Below are positions 48,901 to 60,968 of a stretch of 64,000 nt of DNA, piece by piece. Made by a program: the position numbers and the translations under genes. How positions within the stretch are numbered: the stretch's first letter is position 1; the number at the start of each line of letters is the position of its first letter. Origin of the DNA: Camillea tinctor (taxonomy: Eukaryota; Ascomycota; Sordariomycetes; Xylariales; Xylariaceae); the NCBI GenBank assembly GCA_022578605.1, contig MU394066.1:372001-436000 (forward strand), given 5' to 3'. The notes below the pieces were generated by a model. That model had not been told where the DNA came from. It saw nothing but the letters and a program-made list of their open reading frames with translations, and did not search any database.

Positions 48901-51678
48901 TGTGAACACAGCATCGAGCAATTAACTCTTCTTGTTCCTGCAGATGATCTGATAGTACAACTCGGAATTTCGGATTGCCGGATTGTGCCTGCAGAGATCG
49001 ACACTGCCTAAAAACCTATTACTTTGATCTCAACTTGGTTGTTTAGGTATCTGGACGTTGATGATATCTGATATTCTAGAAAAGTAGGTATCTAGCTTAT
49101 TAAATTAGAACCGTTTAAAAATAGAAAGTCATTATCGTATCACGTGGACTGTAAACGAATACCTATAATATGTATCCATTCCATAGAGCGGTGACATCCC
49201 TTCGTTATATTAGTATTGGACACTACACAATGTAGAGAGTGTAAAAGGGCAATTTGCCATGCGACATTGTGGCTCGTTTGAGATTAGGACTTCCAATTTC
49301 ATGTGCTGTTGAGCTCCTCTTAACCTAATAAGACGTGATCTAATAAGTCATGATGACATATACGAAGCGCCCATCGATGATTCTCGCGCGATGCATCGCG
49401 GACCAAGCGCAACTCCACACCAAGGAATTATCATATGCAGTGTAGCGACCGTGCAGGTGGAAACACACATACACGCCGGTTAAGACATCATCCACCATTA
49501 TTATTACTAAACTCCGCTATTGTGCTTTTTCCCGCCACCGCCATGTGAATGAAGTCCATAGACCTGACGTGAGATTTCGTTGACGATACCCAAGTCAGTT
49601 TAGGCCTGACTCAGTGTCATCACACTTGGTTTATCGCCCATACCCGCTTTCTGTCACTCACGCAAACTCGGAAATACGGGGGGTTTTTCTTTTTGACTTA
49701 TAGGGCAGCATGATGCATGCAGAAAAGAGATTTATAAAATTTGGGTCGATTTCAGACATGTTACCCCTTCAGGGAAGGTAAATAGTCATCTAAAGTCTGT
49801 GCAGTCCGGCTACGTGTATCCCGCAGCCCTAAAAAAGCTTCCAATAGGACATTTTACCGAAGAGATACTGCAGGTACGGCGCCGGATAATGAGTCAAAAG
49901 GGAAAAAAAGCAACAAAAAAGGGGGGGGGGGGAGAGAGAAAGGGGTTGGCGTATGTAGACATCATATCAGAGGCATTTTGAGATCATGAAGTCCTCAACC
50001 ACAACCACCGAGTTTTCCTATACTAAGATCAGCACTGCGGGATTGAGCACGTGAATATGAAGAGATTTACATATAATTGTGGATATTTTCAGAGAAACAT
50101 CGTGTAAGCTAATATACATCTAGGGAACCGGCATTGCTCGCCACCACATCCTGCGACCCGTGTTCTTGCAGCTTCTTTGAGTCTAAGCTGACGGGCCGAA
50201 TAACCTAGCATCACGTTAGCTGTAAGATAGGATCATGAAAAGCGTGTTAATCAAGCAGATGTGTACTTGGAATTCGAGGGGACAACTTTGAGAGGAAGTT
50301 TCGCATAGCCATCTCCCAGATATCATATCGGTCTACGATGCTGAAAATATTGGTAATCTCAGCTCATCCTTCCGCTAAATGTGTATGATTATTAAATCTG
50401 AAGCCTTATTCCAATATATTCTGGATGTTGTTATAATAAAGAGATCAAGATATGTTTACACACTGAATAAAAGCTACGAATTCTTGATAGATAAATTGTT
50501 CATCTGTAAGAAACCCCTAACATACGGAGTATACACTACGTTGAATTTTGAACGAGTATATATCTCTTTTATGATTAAGGTGTAGTTATATGCCCTTCCC
50601 AAATTGTTAGTCGTCGGTCTATAAGGTCTAAGGAGTCTTGTTATAGTTCTATACATATTTTAACAGCTAGTCAAATAACTATTAATAGTAACCAAATCAT
50701 TTAAGATTCAAGATTTGGGTTCTATGGAAAACCTGCTAACTCCCGTGCCCTGGGACGTGGGCTTTTCATGGGAGAGAAATGTACAGCTTTACAGTCAACT
50801 AGGTGATTGTAGGTTGTGGTAGGAGCCTAGAATTAGCTTAGCCCTCATTGTGTGTATACGATAATGGATTTCATTGTAGTTGAATAGCTAGCGGTATAGC
50901 ATGTGTTATAGTATAAGAGCCTCATTGCAAGAAACCTCCATACCTACTGTGGCATGAATCTAGGACCTAGTTGCAATCCGCATTTTGGTCTGCGGCTCAC
51001 TTAAAGTTGTTTATGTTTGGATAGATCGGTTTCATTTTTCTTCTTTTTTTCTAAACAAGTAAACGATCGATATAAATTTACCTAGCGTGCTACGAGCCTT
51101 TCGTCAGAGATATGTAGGTAGTCCCAGGGAAAGGGGAGTAACATCTAGTTCCCACACCAGGCAACACATTCTCTAGACCTTAGTTATCAATAGTTTATGA
51201 CTTACTTGAAGCAATGTTTATGAGAGAGCCCTGATCATTATGAAGTTCTGACTAATACTTCACATCAAGTTTATCCCTTCTCGTGTCCGTATTGGATCGT
51301 TAAGAAGGTGCATATTTCGGCTTAGCTCGCCTGTCGGATAAATCAGACTTTCAACAGAGCTTTCCTATCTATTACTTAAGAAGATTCTCCTATCTTCAAA
51401 CAACAGCCTGAATGGCTCAGGCCATCGGTCGAACACACGAAGGATGCGCCTCCTCCGCATTCCCCAGCCTCGGCGTCTGGGGTTCCAAGGAAAAGAACGG
51501 TCTTGGCAACCTCAACCTGGTATGGGGCTGTTCGGCACTTACAGGGTCTCCTATAAGCTTGCTGGGTTGGTTTTTGGAGTCAATACCATAAGTGTATTAT
51601 CCCCTCCCTCGTGGGAAACTATAGGTATTCTCAAAGCTAAGTAATAGAATTGCTCACCAGACAGCACCAACAGCAATA
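42959..51678. other. Second gene-poor stretch (8.7 kb)
   Basis: Only short, unconvincing open frames on both strands. The left end is promoter and 5' UTR of the rhodopsin-like gene. I noted a (GTGTA)n-like repeat near 45221-45241, poly-purine runs and one ACCTAGGT palindrome near 44808. No TIR element or recognisable gene relic was found by eye; diverged remnants could be missed. Confidence 0.5.
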
Positions 51679-53701
51679 ATGGCCGTTAAGGATGATCAGA
51701 CTATCAGGGATCACTGGCGATGTTTTCTAGCCTGTGGTCTCATAGTTCTATCGCCTTTCCAATATGGCGTTGACTTTGGGCTGATCGGCGGGTTACAGGC
51801 CATGCCTGGGTTCCTCGAGGTGCGTCTATTGATTGAGAGATTGTTGCTCATGAAATGCTTCTATTGACAAGTTGGTGCTCACAGGTCTTCGGCCACAGGG
51901 CTCCTAATACCGTAATAGGCTGGAATATCACAACGGTCCGGCAGCAATTGATTTCGTCGTTGATGACTCTCGGTGCGTTCGTCAGCTCAGCGACGGCTGG
52001 TTTTATCGCAGCGAAGCTTGGTCGGAAGCCCTGCTTGTGGCTTGCTTGTCTGGGCTGTGTTGTTTCAAATGTTATTATGATGGCGACGACAGATATAAAT
52101 GCCCTCTATATAGGGAGACTTGTCAATGGTCTGGCAAATGGATACTTCATGACCTTCTCCCAGCTCTACATCCAGGAGAGTAGTCCTGCCAAATACCGGG
52201 GTCTCTTCCTAACCGTGTTCCAATTCTGTACCTCCATTGTAGGTCACCCGCCGTTTGATTTCTTCTCATATGCCTGCTAACGTCACGCTTCTTGCCTCAA
52301 GGGGACACTTTTGGGCACAGTCATCGACTTCGCGACCTCCACCAGACAAGATAGATCATCCTACCTAATTCCTTTAGGGATTATCTACATTGTGCCATTC
52401 TTCTTGGCGATTGGGATGTTCTTCATCCCCGAATCTCCACGATGGTTGATATTACAGGATCGCTTCGAGGAAGGCCGTAAATCATTGGAGTGGCTCAGAC
52501 CCCAAGACTCACAGGTTGATATAGAGCTGGCTGAGATCAAGGCCGCGATCGAGAAAGAGCGCGAGATGGGAAGTAAGGTTGGAATGCTGGACATGTTTGC
52601 GAATCCCATTGATAGAAGACGAACGTTCCTTGCTGTGGCCGCAGTAACTCTGCAGGCCGCTACCGGTTCGATGTTTATTATAGGTGAGATCCAGAACCTA
52701 AATTCACTCTATGCATCGAGCTCACAGTTTTTCGCCTTCACTAGCATATAAAGCATACTTCTTCACTATGTCAGGGATCTCGGATCCCTTCGCCATGAGC
52801 TGCGTCCTGAGCACCTTGGGCCTCATAGCCATTATCGCCAACTCCCTCATTGTAGTTCGCTACGGCCGCCGTCGTGTGATGCTTATGAGTGGAATGGGTG
52901 CCTGTGGCATTTTACAGTTAATAATTGCGATTGTCTACGACAAAAAGCCGGGGGCCAAAGTTACTGGCCAGGTCATTGTTGCATTATCTTCGTTGTATCT
53001 TATGAGTTACAATGTGAGGCCCCTCCTCTGATACTGTCATTTAGCATGGCTGACTGACCCTTGGGGCTTCTTACTAGGGAATGATAGCAACTTATGCTTG
53101 GCTAGCCGGGGGAGAAATCCCATCCCAGCGCCTGCGAAGCTATACATTTGGGCTAGCCGCGGCGATCGGATTTCTTGGAGCATGGATCACGACATTCACA
53201 GCACCTTGTAAGTTGTCATTCTACCCCATGAGTGGTTTATCTACCCCTTATAGGGGTTGATACCAGCTAGCGAAAATGGAAACATCCCTAACAGACCATT
53301 GTAGACTTTATTAACCCAGATGCATTAAATTGGGGCCCGCGATATGGTTACATATGGTTTCCGAGTTGTATTGTATCTGGCATATGGGTGTATTTCTTCC
53401 TACCAGAAGTCCAAGGTGAGAAAGTCGCCCAAAGCTTGCCTTCTGCTATTAAGTTTCTTCTATTTTGTTTTATAAACCCTAACTTTATAACTGATCATTG
53501 CGTGTAGGGAGAACGCTTGAGGAAATTGATGAGATGGTACGTTCTATAACCTAATCCTCAGCCCCCAAAATATAATAGTTAGCTCATGACTTATTATTCT
53601 TTTAGTTCGAAGCAAATATACCTGCGCGGAAGTTCAGTCGATTCCAGTGTACTCGTAGAATCGACCTGGACGAAAAAGGGGTGGCATCTCATCAAGAGTA
53701 G
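51679..53701 (+). CDS. MFS sugar transporter
   Basis: Major facilitator superfamily sugar porter of 503 residues, with about 12 transmembrane helices, expected in the plasma membrane. Eight exons: 51679-51819, 51885-52238, 52302-52683, 52745-53013, 53078-53207, 53305-53415, 53508-53536 and 53606-53701; the total is an exact multiple of three. Signatures are PFQYGVDFGLIGGLQAMPGF in helix 1, the GRKPCLWLAC loop, PESPRWLI at the start of the central loop, YGRRRVMLMSG in the second half, and PEVQGRTLEEIDEMF after helix 12. These are the sugar-transporter PESPR and PETxGRTLEE-type motifs. It resembles fungal hexose or alpha-glucoside permeases, but substrate cannot be assigned. No frameshift or stop is seen. 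The following region holds no obvious metabolic partner. Confidence 0.93.
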
Positions 53702-55090
53702 TGCAGAAACCACCTGTAGTGATATACAAGTCTGTCACATATACTCTATCAATTGCATTACAATCACCAGTCATTTAGCAGGACTCTACGGGTTCATACG
53801 AATAAAATCTCGTGTCACCAGAGACTAGAAGATAAAAGTAACTTCTTAAGTGCCTTTGTTTCTTCTCACTTCAGAGACCGAAAGTCTAATTATGAGAGTT
53901 TGGCTTATGTCGCGGTCCATAAATATAGTTTATCTTACACCCTATCACATATACAACCACTGCAATATCACACGGAACTAGCTGGCTTCCTTTTCTTTCC
54001 TTATTTCTTGATTTCCTAGTAGCAAAGCCTTTAGTGAGGCTCCGCATGTCGTTGAGAGGGTGGGGGTTGGAGAGTGACTATTGTCATAAGTATCTGTTCT
54101 TTTCAAAACACAGCCTGTGATGGAAACATAACAGTATGTTATGAATGAAGTGTTGGGGAACCCCATTTTACCATGGGACCAAAATGTTCTCTCAATGACC
54201 AAGTGGTCATTGAGTCCCAATTCTGTATCATATAGTTACCCCTCTGGCCAGGAGGTAACACAGTATACTGAGGCTACTCTCCTATCTTTTATCTTGAGTT
54301 TGGTCTTAATCCATTGCTCTTACACAGCCGTGTTGGATATTTTCTTTCCACCTGCCGATCAAGGCCGGCAATAGCTTGTGTTATTCAAGAAAGTCATTCT
54401 GCGGAATAATGCTGGCTAAGTCTATTAAATTCCTGATTTTAAACGCTAGCTTTCTTCGACTGAGAAACTGCTCAGTGCTGTACCGACGTGCTTCAGTAAA
54501 CACTTTCGAACAGCTGCTTACAAACACCCATTCCGAGAACTCCAGTTCGTCATCCGCCTCCTATCTGTTCTTTTCAATAATATTGGTATGGCTAGACAAA
54601 TCGGTGATTGTACAGAAAATAGGGGTAGATATTTCCATTTTATATGTCAACAAAATTTGACGATTTATGGCGGCTATGTACTCCCGTTTGCTTTCTCCCC
54701 TGAATCATAGCATCTATAGAAGTAATATCGAACATGCGGCAGGAGCTGGTGCTACTGACGAATCAAGCGCAGGCCGACCGGCAGTGGGCAGAATGCGGCG
54801 GGAAAAGTCCCAATAGACTTGATCACTTTATTGACAAAGTGGTAGGCAGACAATCATTGAAATTGATCTAGGCAATCACTGACAATGCTTAAATAGCCAT
54901 GGAACGTTTTTTGTAAGTACATTATTCGAGATTCAGGGCACCGAGGATATCACCTATCAAAGTAGCACTCTTCCGCGTTTGGCTCATATCCGAAAAAACC
55001 TCGTTCTAACGGTGGCTGTCGTTGAGGTACATCTACAAAGCAAATCGAACAGATAGCTAGCGACAATAACAATCAAAGCCTAGGCCAACT
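53702..55090. other. Intergenic spacer with a perfect palindrome
   Basis: No gene. A 24-bp inverted repeat with 11-bp perfect arms (CTCAATGACCA and its complement, 54191-54214) lies in the middle. A short open stretch near 54734-54870 is too small to call. Confidence 0.5.
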
Positions 55091-55166
55091 TCAACAACTA
55101 TCTCCGCCCTTCACAGCCTGAGCCGACTTCATCACCTTGCCGTCCGCCAGTGAAAAGGGGTCCTTA

Positions 55167-55619
55167 TTAACCGGGTGGACTGGAATGGTCACCTCCTGGA
55201 GAACAGAAACCAGGTAGACATGGGGTGTTACAAAGTAGTTTACACGTGTGCCCACAGTTTGATGTGCATTTTGGACCGGGTTCTCCCGTCTGAGTCTTGA
55301 CGGTGACTGATTCATGAAGCGTTGAGGAGCCATAAGTAATCACCGGCGTAGTAGTTGTAGTTTGCGAGCCAAGCGTTGAAACCGAGTAAGGCCACGGCAG
55401 CGAGTAAATGGTCCTGGTCACCTTGGGGTGCGTAACTCTCGACTGGTTTTCTGGATTGAGGTCATCCGTAATAATGAATGGTGGCGGTGAAATGCTCCAT
55501 GTCAACCAGATGAGTGTAGAGTTAGTTCCGTTTTCCAGAGGCTTATTCCAAAAGTCAATAGCAGTGGTATTTAAGGGAGGAATAGTTATTGTCGTAGTCT
55601 GTACGATTCGCGAGATAGG
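55167..55619 (-). pseudogene. C-terminal remnant of a killer-toxin-like fungal chitinase
   Basis: The frame reads TTTITIPPLNTTAIDFWNKP, then TWSISPPPFIITDDLNPENQ, RVTHPKVTRTIYSLPWPY, and CTSNCGHTCKLLCNTPC. This succession is characteristic of the C-terminal extension of large fungal GH18 chitinases of the killer-toxin-subunit-like class. The LysM, chitin-binding and GH18 catalytic parts are absent. An in-frame stop lies upstream at 55620-55622. The frame ends at 55167, while the neighbouring frame continues with DPFSLADGKVMKSA, suggesting a frameshift. It is a dead fragment. Its upstream end abuts the 282-residue gene on the same strand, only 47 bp away. Confidence 0.75.
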
Positions 55620-55666
55620 TCAGATGAACGAACTGGAATACCACCTACTTAGGAGCCAATTGGACT

Positions 55667-56515
55667 TCATGCCTGGAAGACTTCATCCGCAGTAACACCC
55701 CAATCCTCTTCTCGGGGCTCGCCATAGGACTTGTACCACTCGAGGAGCTCGATCACATGCTGAAATACATGTGTGCCAAACTGTCCCAGGCAGGTAACAT
55801 AACGCCACGACCAACCCCGCTTCTCACCCTCGTGTTGCGGTCGGCTGTAGACAGCATAGCAAGTTGCCTCGTTCCCCTTCTCTCCACACGCCCATCCTCC
55901 AGCAATCTCATACTCCTCCCCGAGTCCCACAGTCTGATTGATGATCTCACTCGCCGTCCTGACCCTTCCTGCAGCGATTTCCTCAGTCAGGTCACCTAGT
56001 CCCCTATCGTTAACCCAACCCTCCAGGAAAACCACGCTCTCGTGCTCCTCGCGATACTTGTGCCAGCCCGGCCCCTCCAGGCTATCCACGTACTGAAGAA
56101 CGACCGTCAGGTCGCTAGGAAACTCCCATGTAGTAACGTGACCAGAGCACCGCTCGTTGAGACCTCGTAGCACTCCCCGTATGTAGACATCCCTCATCCA
56201 GTCACGCCAGGAGGCATCGTAGTATACTGAGGCTCCATCGAGGGTAAGCTGCGGGGCTAAGTCCTCCCAGTGCGTCAGCACGTCCGACGGACGAGTGATG
56301 GATGGGCGGGTGTCGCGGCCCTCGCCAACGAGTTGCAGGGTGAATTCCAGACGAGCCGCTTCCAGCTCCTCGTCTGATTCGAAAAGGTCCGGGTCGCCAG
56401 GACCAGCTGCCTGGATCTGTGGAATGATGGCCGAGAAGGCAAGATGGTTACGGTTGCCGATGTGTGCGCGATACGACAACAGAGCAGCGAGGATGGCGGG
56501 CTCAGGAGAAGACAT
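55667..56515 (-). CDS. Uncharacterised 282-residue protein
   Basis: Single-exon gene starting MSSPEPAILAALLSYRAHIG. It is acidic and soluble-looking, with no signal peptide or membrane segment. Tryptophan-rich motifs recur, such as ASWRDWMRDVYIRG, VVFLEGWVNDRGLGDL and GWSWRYVTCLGQFGTHVF, which suggests a folded globular domain. I recognise no family; a SUKH-like fold crossed my mind because of the short aromatic/acidic pattern, but I cannot support it. It lies directly upstream of a chitinase tail remnant on the same strand. The ATG at 56515 is the only in-frame start near the top, and an intact frame of this length with balanced composition suggests a real gene. Confidence 0.7.
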   Translation of the reverse strand: MSSPEPAILAALLSYRAHIGNRNHLAFSAIIPQIQAAGPGDPDLFESDEELEAARLEFTLQLVGEGRDTRPSITRPSDVLTHWEDLAPQLTLDGASVYYDASWRDWMRDVYIRGVLRGLNERCSGHVTTWEFPSDLTVVLQYVDSLEGPGWHKYREEHESVVFLEGWVNDRGLGDLTEEIAAGRVRTASEIINQTVGLGEEYEIAGGWACGEKGNEATCYAVYSRPQHEGEKRGWSWRYVTCLGQFGTHVFQHVIELLEWYKSYGEPREEDWGVTADEVFQA

Positions 56516-57265
56516 TGTGCTTCAACCAAGACTTTACGGTTTACGTGTTATAGTATAGCCGCGCTTTTGTTAAAATGACGTGTGAATGGATTGAAACATG
56601 GGTATGTGTATGTTAGCGTATTGCCCCCTTTCCTTTTGCTTTTGTTCCTTTTTGGTGGAAAAAGAAACGAATGGAGGGGAAGAAGGATTCTTGTATGTAC
56701 CAGAGGTACATTCTATATGTAACAGTGTTTGACATTTACATGGTTAGGTGCGATTGACTAAAATTGGTTAATAAATCATAATAAGTTTTAAAAAGTAATC
56801 TCTTCCTTATCTCCGCAAGTGTGCGATGGTATGGCATACGATAGAATACCCTGAATGAGATCTTCTGTCAGATGGAGGCTTCCGTCATCTAGGAGTTTCA
56901 TAAGACACTACAGAGTTAGGTCGTGTAGGGGAGATGACAACGTGCTTAGAAGCCTGCGATTATGAGAGTATTGAGTTTGTCGATATAAAATAATGCTGGT
57001 GGGGAAGTTGTCCGACGTCGATTCGACTTTAAAGCAACAAGGGGCAGTACTACGCCCATCACGAGATCCGCAGCTTTGCCCAATGAAACCGTTTCGCCTG
57101 GAGTAGCAGACTTTTTGCCTCCAGTTGGCGATTAAAGTAAAAAATAGCCAAGCTAGTTATAAGAAATTCGTTTATTCTTATATTGAGGGGGAATAGGGCT
57201 TTGGGAGCGAAAATGAGGAAAAAGGAGGAAAAAGGAAATACATCGCCGCCCAAAGGCCGGCTATA
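56516..57265. other. Intergenic spacer
   Basis: Upstream region of the 282-residue gene, ending at the foldback element. No coding signal seen. Confidence 0.5.
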
Positions 57266-58261
57266 TACACTCGTTTCGAAACAATAAGTCGCCCCCCACA
57301 TTTTTTTTACTTACACACACACAGTTTTTTGAATCAACTTCATTTTTATTGATTTTCATTATTTTTAATAATAACTTAATAATAATACATTTGTACGTAA
57401 TAATTTATATATTAAAATAAAGCTTTTTTAGTTACGAATTTAATGATGTAATTTTCTTTTAACTAGCTTAAAGATTGATTAAAATATAAGCGATTATTAG
57501 CAATATTAGCAAAAATAACGAAGCTATATATTGGTAATGTTAGCAATGTAAGTAATATAAGTGATGTTGGCGATGTTGGCGATGTTGGCGATGTTGGCAA
57601 TGTTGGCGATGTTGGCGATGTTGGCGATGTTGGCGATGTTGGCGATGTTGATGTAAGTGATGTTAATGATGTTGATGATGTTGGCGATGTTAATGTAAGT
57701 GATGTTGGCAATGTTAATGTAAGTGATGTTAATGATGTTAATGATGTTAATGATGTTAATGATGTTAATGATGTTAATAATGTTAATGATGTTAATGATG
57801 TTAATGATGTTAATAATGTTAATGATGTTAATGATGTTAATGATGTTAATGATGTTAATGATGTTAATAATGTTAATGATGTTAATGATGTTAATAATGT
57901 TAATGATGTTGGCGATGTTAATATAAGTAATGTTAGCGATGTTGATAATGTTGGCAATGTAAGTGATAATGGCGATGTTGGCGGGGTTAGCGGGGTTGGC
58001 AATGTAAAGTTGGCAAAAAAAAATGAATTAAAGTGTATATATTTTAATGAATTTTTAAGCTAGTTTAAAAAGAATTACATTATTAAATTCGCAATAAAGA
58101 AAGCTTTATTTTAATATTTATTTTATTATGTATAGATGTATTATTTTTACGTTATTAATGCTTTTATTAAAAAATGAGCAAAAGTGAAGTTGATTTAAAA
58201 AGTGTGTGTGTGTGAGTAGAAAAAAATATGGGGCGCGACTTATTGTTTGGAAACGAGTGTA
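57266..58261. mobile_element. Non-autonomous foldback DNA transposon with 225-bp TIRs
   Basis: Both ends read TACACTCGTTTC then AAACAATAAGTCGC from outside inward, and the similarity continues with small differences for about 225 bp (left arm to about 57490, right arm from about 58035). A TA dinucleotide flanks each end (57264-57265, 58262-58263), as expected for a TA target duplication. The arms are AT-rich and include a CA-repeat block and a shared TTAAAATAAAGCTTT block. The core between the arms is a 9-bp minisatellite. There is no transposase. It is about 996 bp long. Confidence 0.88.
57540..57990. repeat. 9-bp minisatellite (GATGTTAAT / GATGTTGGC)
   Basis: About fifty head-to-tail 9-bp units inside the foldback element. 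Outer units are mainly GATGTTGGC and inner units mainly GATGTTAAT, with occasional AATGTTAAT and AATGTAAGT. Open frames across it on both strands are repeat artefacts (Leu-Thr-Ser or Met-Leu-Met repeats). Confidence 0.95.
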
Positions 58262-59418
58262 TACCCTGTAGGGGTCACGTGAGGACTCATATGCCATGCA
58301 TAGTCCATACCCCTATACCAAATAAATGCCACACCTCATACGAGACATATATCATTCCTTCCCTGATTTATATTGGTTATACAGGCATGTTCTTGAACTT
58401 TCTTCAAGATCAGCAGAAAATTATTACGTGTTAGATCCTGGTTTCATTTAAGAGACTGTAAACTGTAACATTGTGTTAGATTGGGAAAGCTGGGAAGCTA
58501 TAAAGGCAATATCGAGTCAAGTGATGACTACAGCGTAGGTGATTGACCCGATGCTGCTCTAATACAGATTTATAAGATTCATTACTTGATAAGAGTCTCG
58601 GGGAAAGATCCATTTTTCTCTAAAGACGAGATTAACTAATTTGTTGATATGGTCAGGTTAACTGGTATTGAATTGGAGATAGGGAGGACCCCCTACCAAC
58701 AGCTGTATGAGTCTGTGAGGGACTGGGGACTATATTCCCTAGTCTACGACACCCAAACTTCATACTATTTGGTTATAATAAATGAAACCATCGCCAACAA
58801 AACAAAATGAATGACTATATTGCTATGTAAATAGATGAATGTGAAACTAAGTCTCTCACTGACCAAATGTCAGCGACAGAAAGACTATATAGCCTTTACC
58901 TAGTTGCCTAAAACAACCAAGGTCTCTAGTTCCCCTAGTCCCCACAACAGTATATAAAGGGGTTTAAAGCTAAAAAGTCGTAACCAACGTAGTTAAGAAC
59001 TACACCAACTACGCAAACTATGGTAGCTATGCAAAAGGAGGCTATAAGTTAACGTTATTTCCTATAGTCACCCTCTCTATAGCTATTAATCTAAAGCTTT
59101 ATTTCTCTTTTAAAATCAATCCCCAAAATCCCTCCGACGAGCATATATTGAAGATATTCTGAATCCATCTCGAATCGCTGTAACCCCTGAAGACAGGACA
59201 ACCTAGTACGTCGCCTACCTACACCCACATCTAGGAGGGCTCGTCACAATCTTTTCGCCGGCCCCTCTGCTAGCTATAGCTGATTTCCTCGTAGAAATAA
59301 AGCTGTTAAAATCCCAGGTGTCTTTCTTGTTTTACCTCTTCCTTTCACTCCCAGATTATGTGGCAGCATAGCTTATGCTTATGAATTTATTGCTAATATA
59401 CCAAGTTAGTTCCGCGAT
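58262..59418. other. Intergenic spacer
   Basis: Between the foldback element and the ureohydrolase 3' end. Contains a weak inverted repeat of GGGGACTA type near 58720-58950 that might mark a decayed element. No gene seen. Confidence 0.4.
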
Positions 59419-60968
59419 TCAGCTCGAGCTCTCCTTGGCCCAGTTAGTTAATATTTCGTAAGCTACTTGGGCTGCTACTAGTGCCGTCGCCTCACCCGGC
59501 CCGTCGTACGCAGGGCTGACCTCGACAATGTCAGCGCCGATGATGTTCAATCCCTCTAGGCCCCGGAGTAGACGTATAACCTCGCGGCTTGAAAAGCCAC
59601 CAACCTCGGGGGTTCCTGTGCCAGGGGCGAGCCCGGGATCAACAACGTCGATGTCGAAGCTGAGATACACGGGAGCGTCGCCGAGACGGGCGCGCACCTT
59701 TGAGAGAATACCGCGGGTGCCGATCTCATCGACCTCGTCGGCCGCCACGCGCAGGAACCCCATCCGGTCGTCGTCGACCAGATCCGCCGGCCCGGACTAC
59801 GACATTGGGAAGTCAGTAAACGCCATATCAAGTCACAATTTTTTTTTATTTTTTTTCCCTGATAACCATGTCTCGGGAGCCAAAACCCGCATATGCCTAT
59901 AGGAGGCAATTTTAACTCCGAGACAGGCCTAAAAAGGGGGTGCAGAATACATAAATGAACTCCCCGGGTTTTTATCTACTCACAAGCCGCGTGCGCAACC
60001 CCACATGGGCCGACGTCCCGTTGGCGATCAAGCCCTCCCCCCACGCCAGCGCGAACACATCACCGTGGTTGAACCGCCCCGCTTCCGAGAACCAGGCGAA
60101 GTCCTCCGCGCTCGACGGCGGCATCCACGTGTCCAAGTGCGCGTCGAAGTGCAGCACCGCCACCGGCCTACCGTGCACCCGCCGTAGGGCCCGCAGGGCT
60201 CCGAGCGCGACGCTGTGGTCACCGCCTAGGGTGAGGAGCCGCGGTGGCCGCTGCTGGGCCCCCGGCCGTGCCCGGGATCCTAGTTCCGTCATGGCTTGCG
60301 TCATTTGCTCGAGCGCCACAGCGTTGTCGACGGGGAGCAGCGGGATGTCGCCGCAGTCTACGATCGTCAGGCCGGACTTGTAGGGGTTGATGCCCGCGCG
60401 GGGGTTCCAGCCCCGGGAGCGGGATTGCCGGGATGAGGCCGCGCGGATTGCGCGCGGACCGAAGCGGGCGCCTGGAATTTCACCGTTAGGAGGGGGGCTG
60501 TTAGGTGGGGGTGTAGGGATATAGCTTCTAGACGTACCGGTGCGGTACGAGACGGCTGTGTCGAAAGGGGCTCCTACGATGCCGATATCGAACGGTACGT
60601 CCGGTTCCGTCAGACATTTGACGTGCTCGAGGTGGGCAAACGTCGAGATGCCGGAATACGACCACTGTACATGATAGGGATAATCAAATGTATGGTTAAA
60701 AAGTACCCCTTGACACAAATCTTTGCCTGCCACTTACATCGAAACCCCATAGACGCTGAAGCTCGGCTTTCTTGCTCACAGCCTGGGGCGACTTGTTTTC
60801 GTATACATCAATTTGCGCCTTATGGTCATCGGCCATGTGCTGGGAGGGCACCAGCTGTAGTGCATAGCGAGTTACTACGATGAGCAGAAAAGCAACCGGT
60901 ATCGTCAAGAGAAGGAATAGATATGAGGCTTTGTGCTTCCTTAGGAAGCTTGTTGTATATGTGGTCAT
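59419..60968 (-). CDS. Membrane-anchored ureohydrolase (agmatinase/arginase superfamily)
   Basis: Binuclear manganese hydrolase that removes urea from a guanidino group; agmatine or an arginine derivative is the likely substrate class. Exons are 60968-60738, 60664-60538, 60471-59984 and 59796-59419, giving 407 residues. Metal-ligand motifs are intact: GGDHS (202-206), DAHLD (229-233) and SFDIDVVDP (D330, D332). FDTAVSYRTGARFGPRAIR and GTGTPEVGG fit the agmatinase branch. The N-terminus has RKHK (10-13) followed by one hydrophobic helix (about 14-33). This predicts a single-pass type II protein with the enzyme in the secretory lumen. Fungi also have soluble secreted agmatinase-like proteins, so this anchor is notable. 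It lies 493 bp from the repeat peptide precursor gene, on the same strand. A role in modifying that peptide is my inference. Confidence 0.9.

Noticed and set aside
48841..48910. tRNA-like start (GGTGTAGTGGTAGTC)
   Set aside because: No matching T-arm or acceptor stem follows within tRNA distance.
57463..58002. 179-residue open frame of Leu-Thr-Ser repeats and its antisense Met-Leu-Met frame
   Set aside because: Both are translations of the 9-bp minisatellite inside a foldback element; 9-bp periodicity keeps frames open by chance.
58716..58955. Possible further inverted-repeat element (GGGGACTA arms)
   Set aside because: Arms match only over short stretches and no target duplication could be seen.
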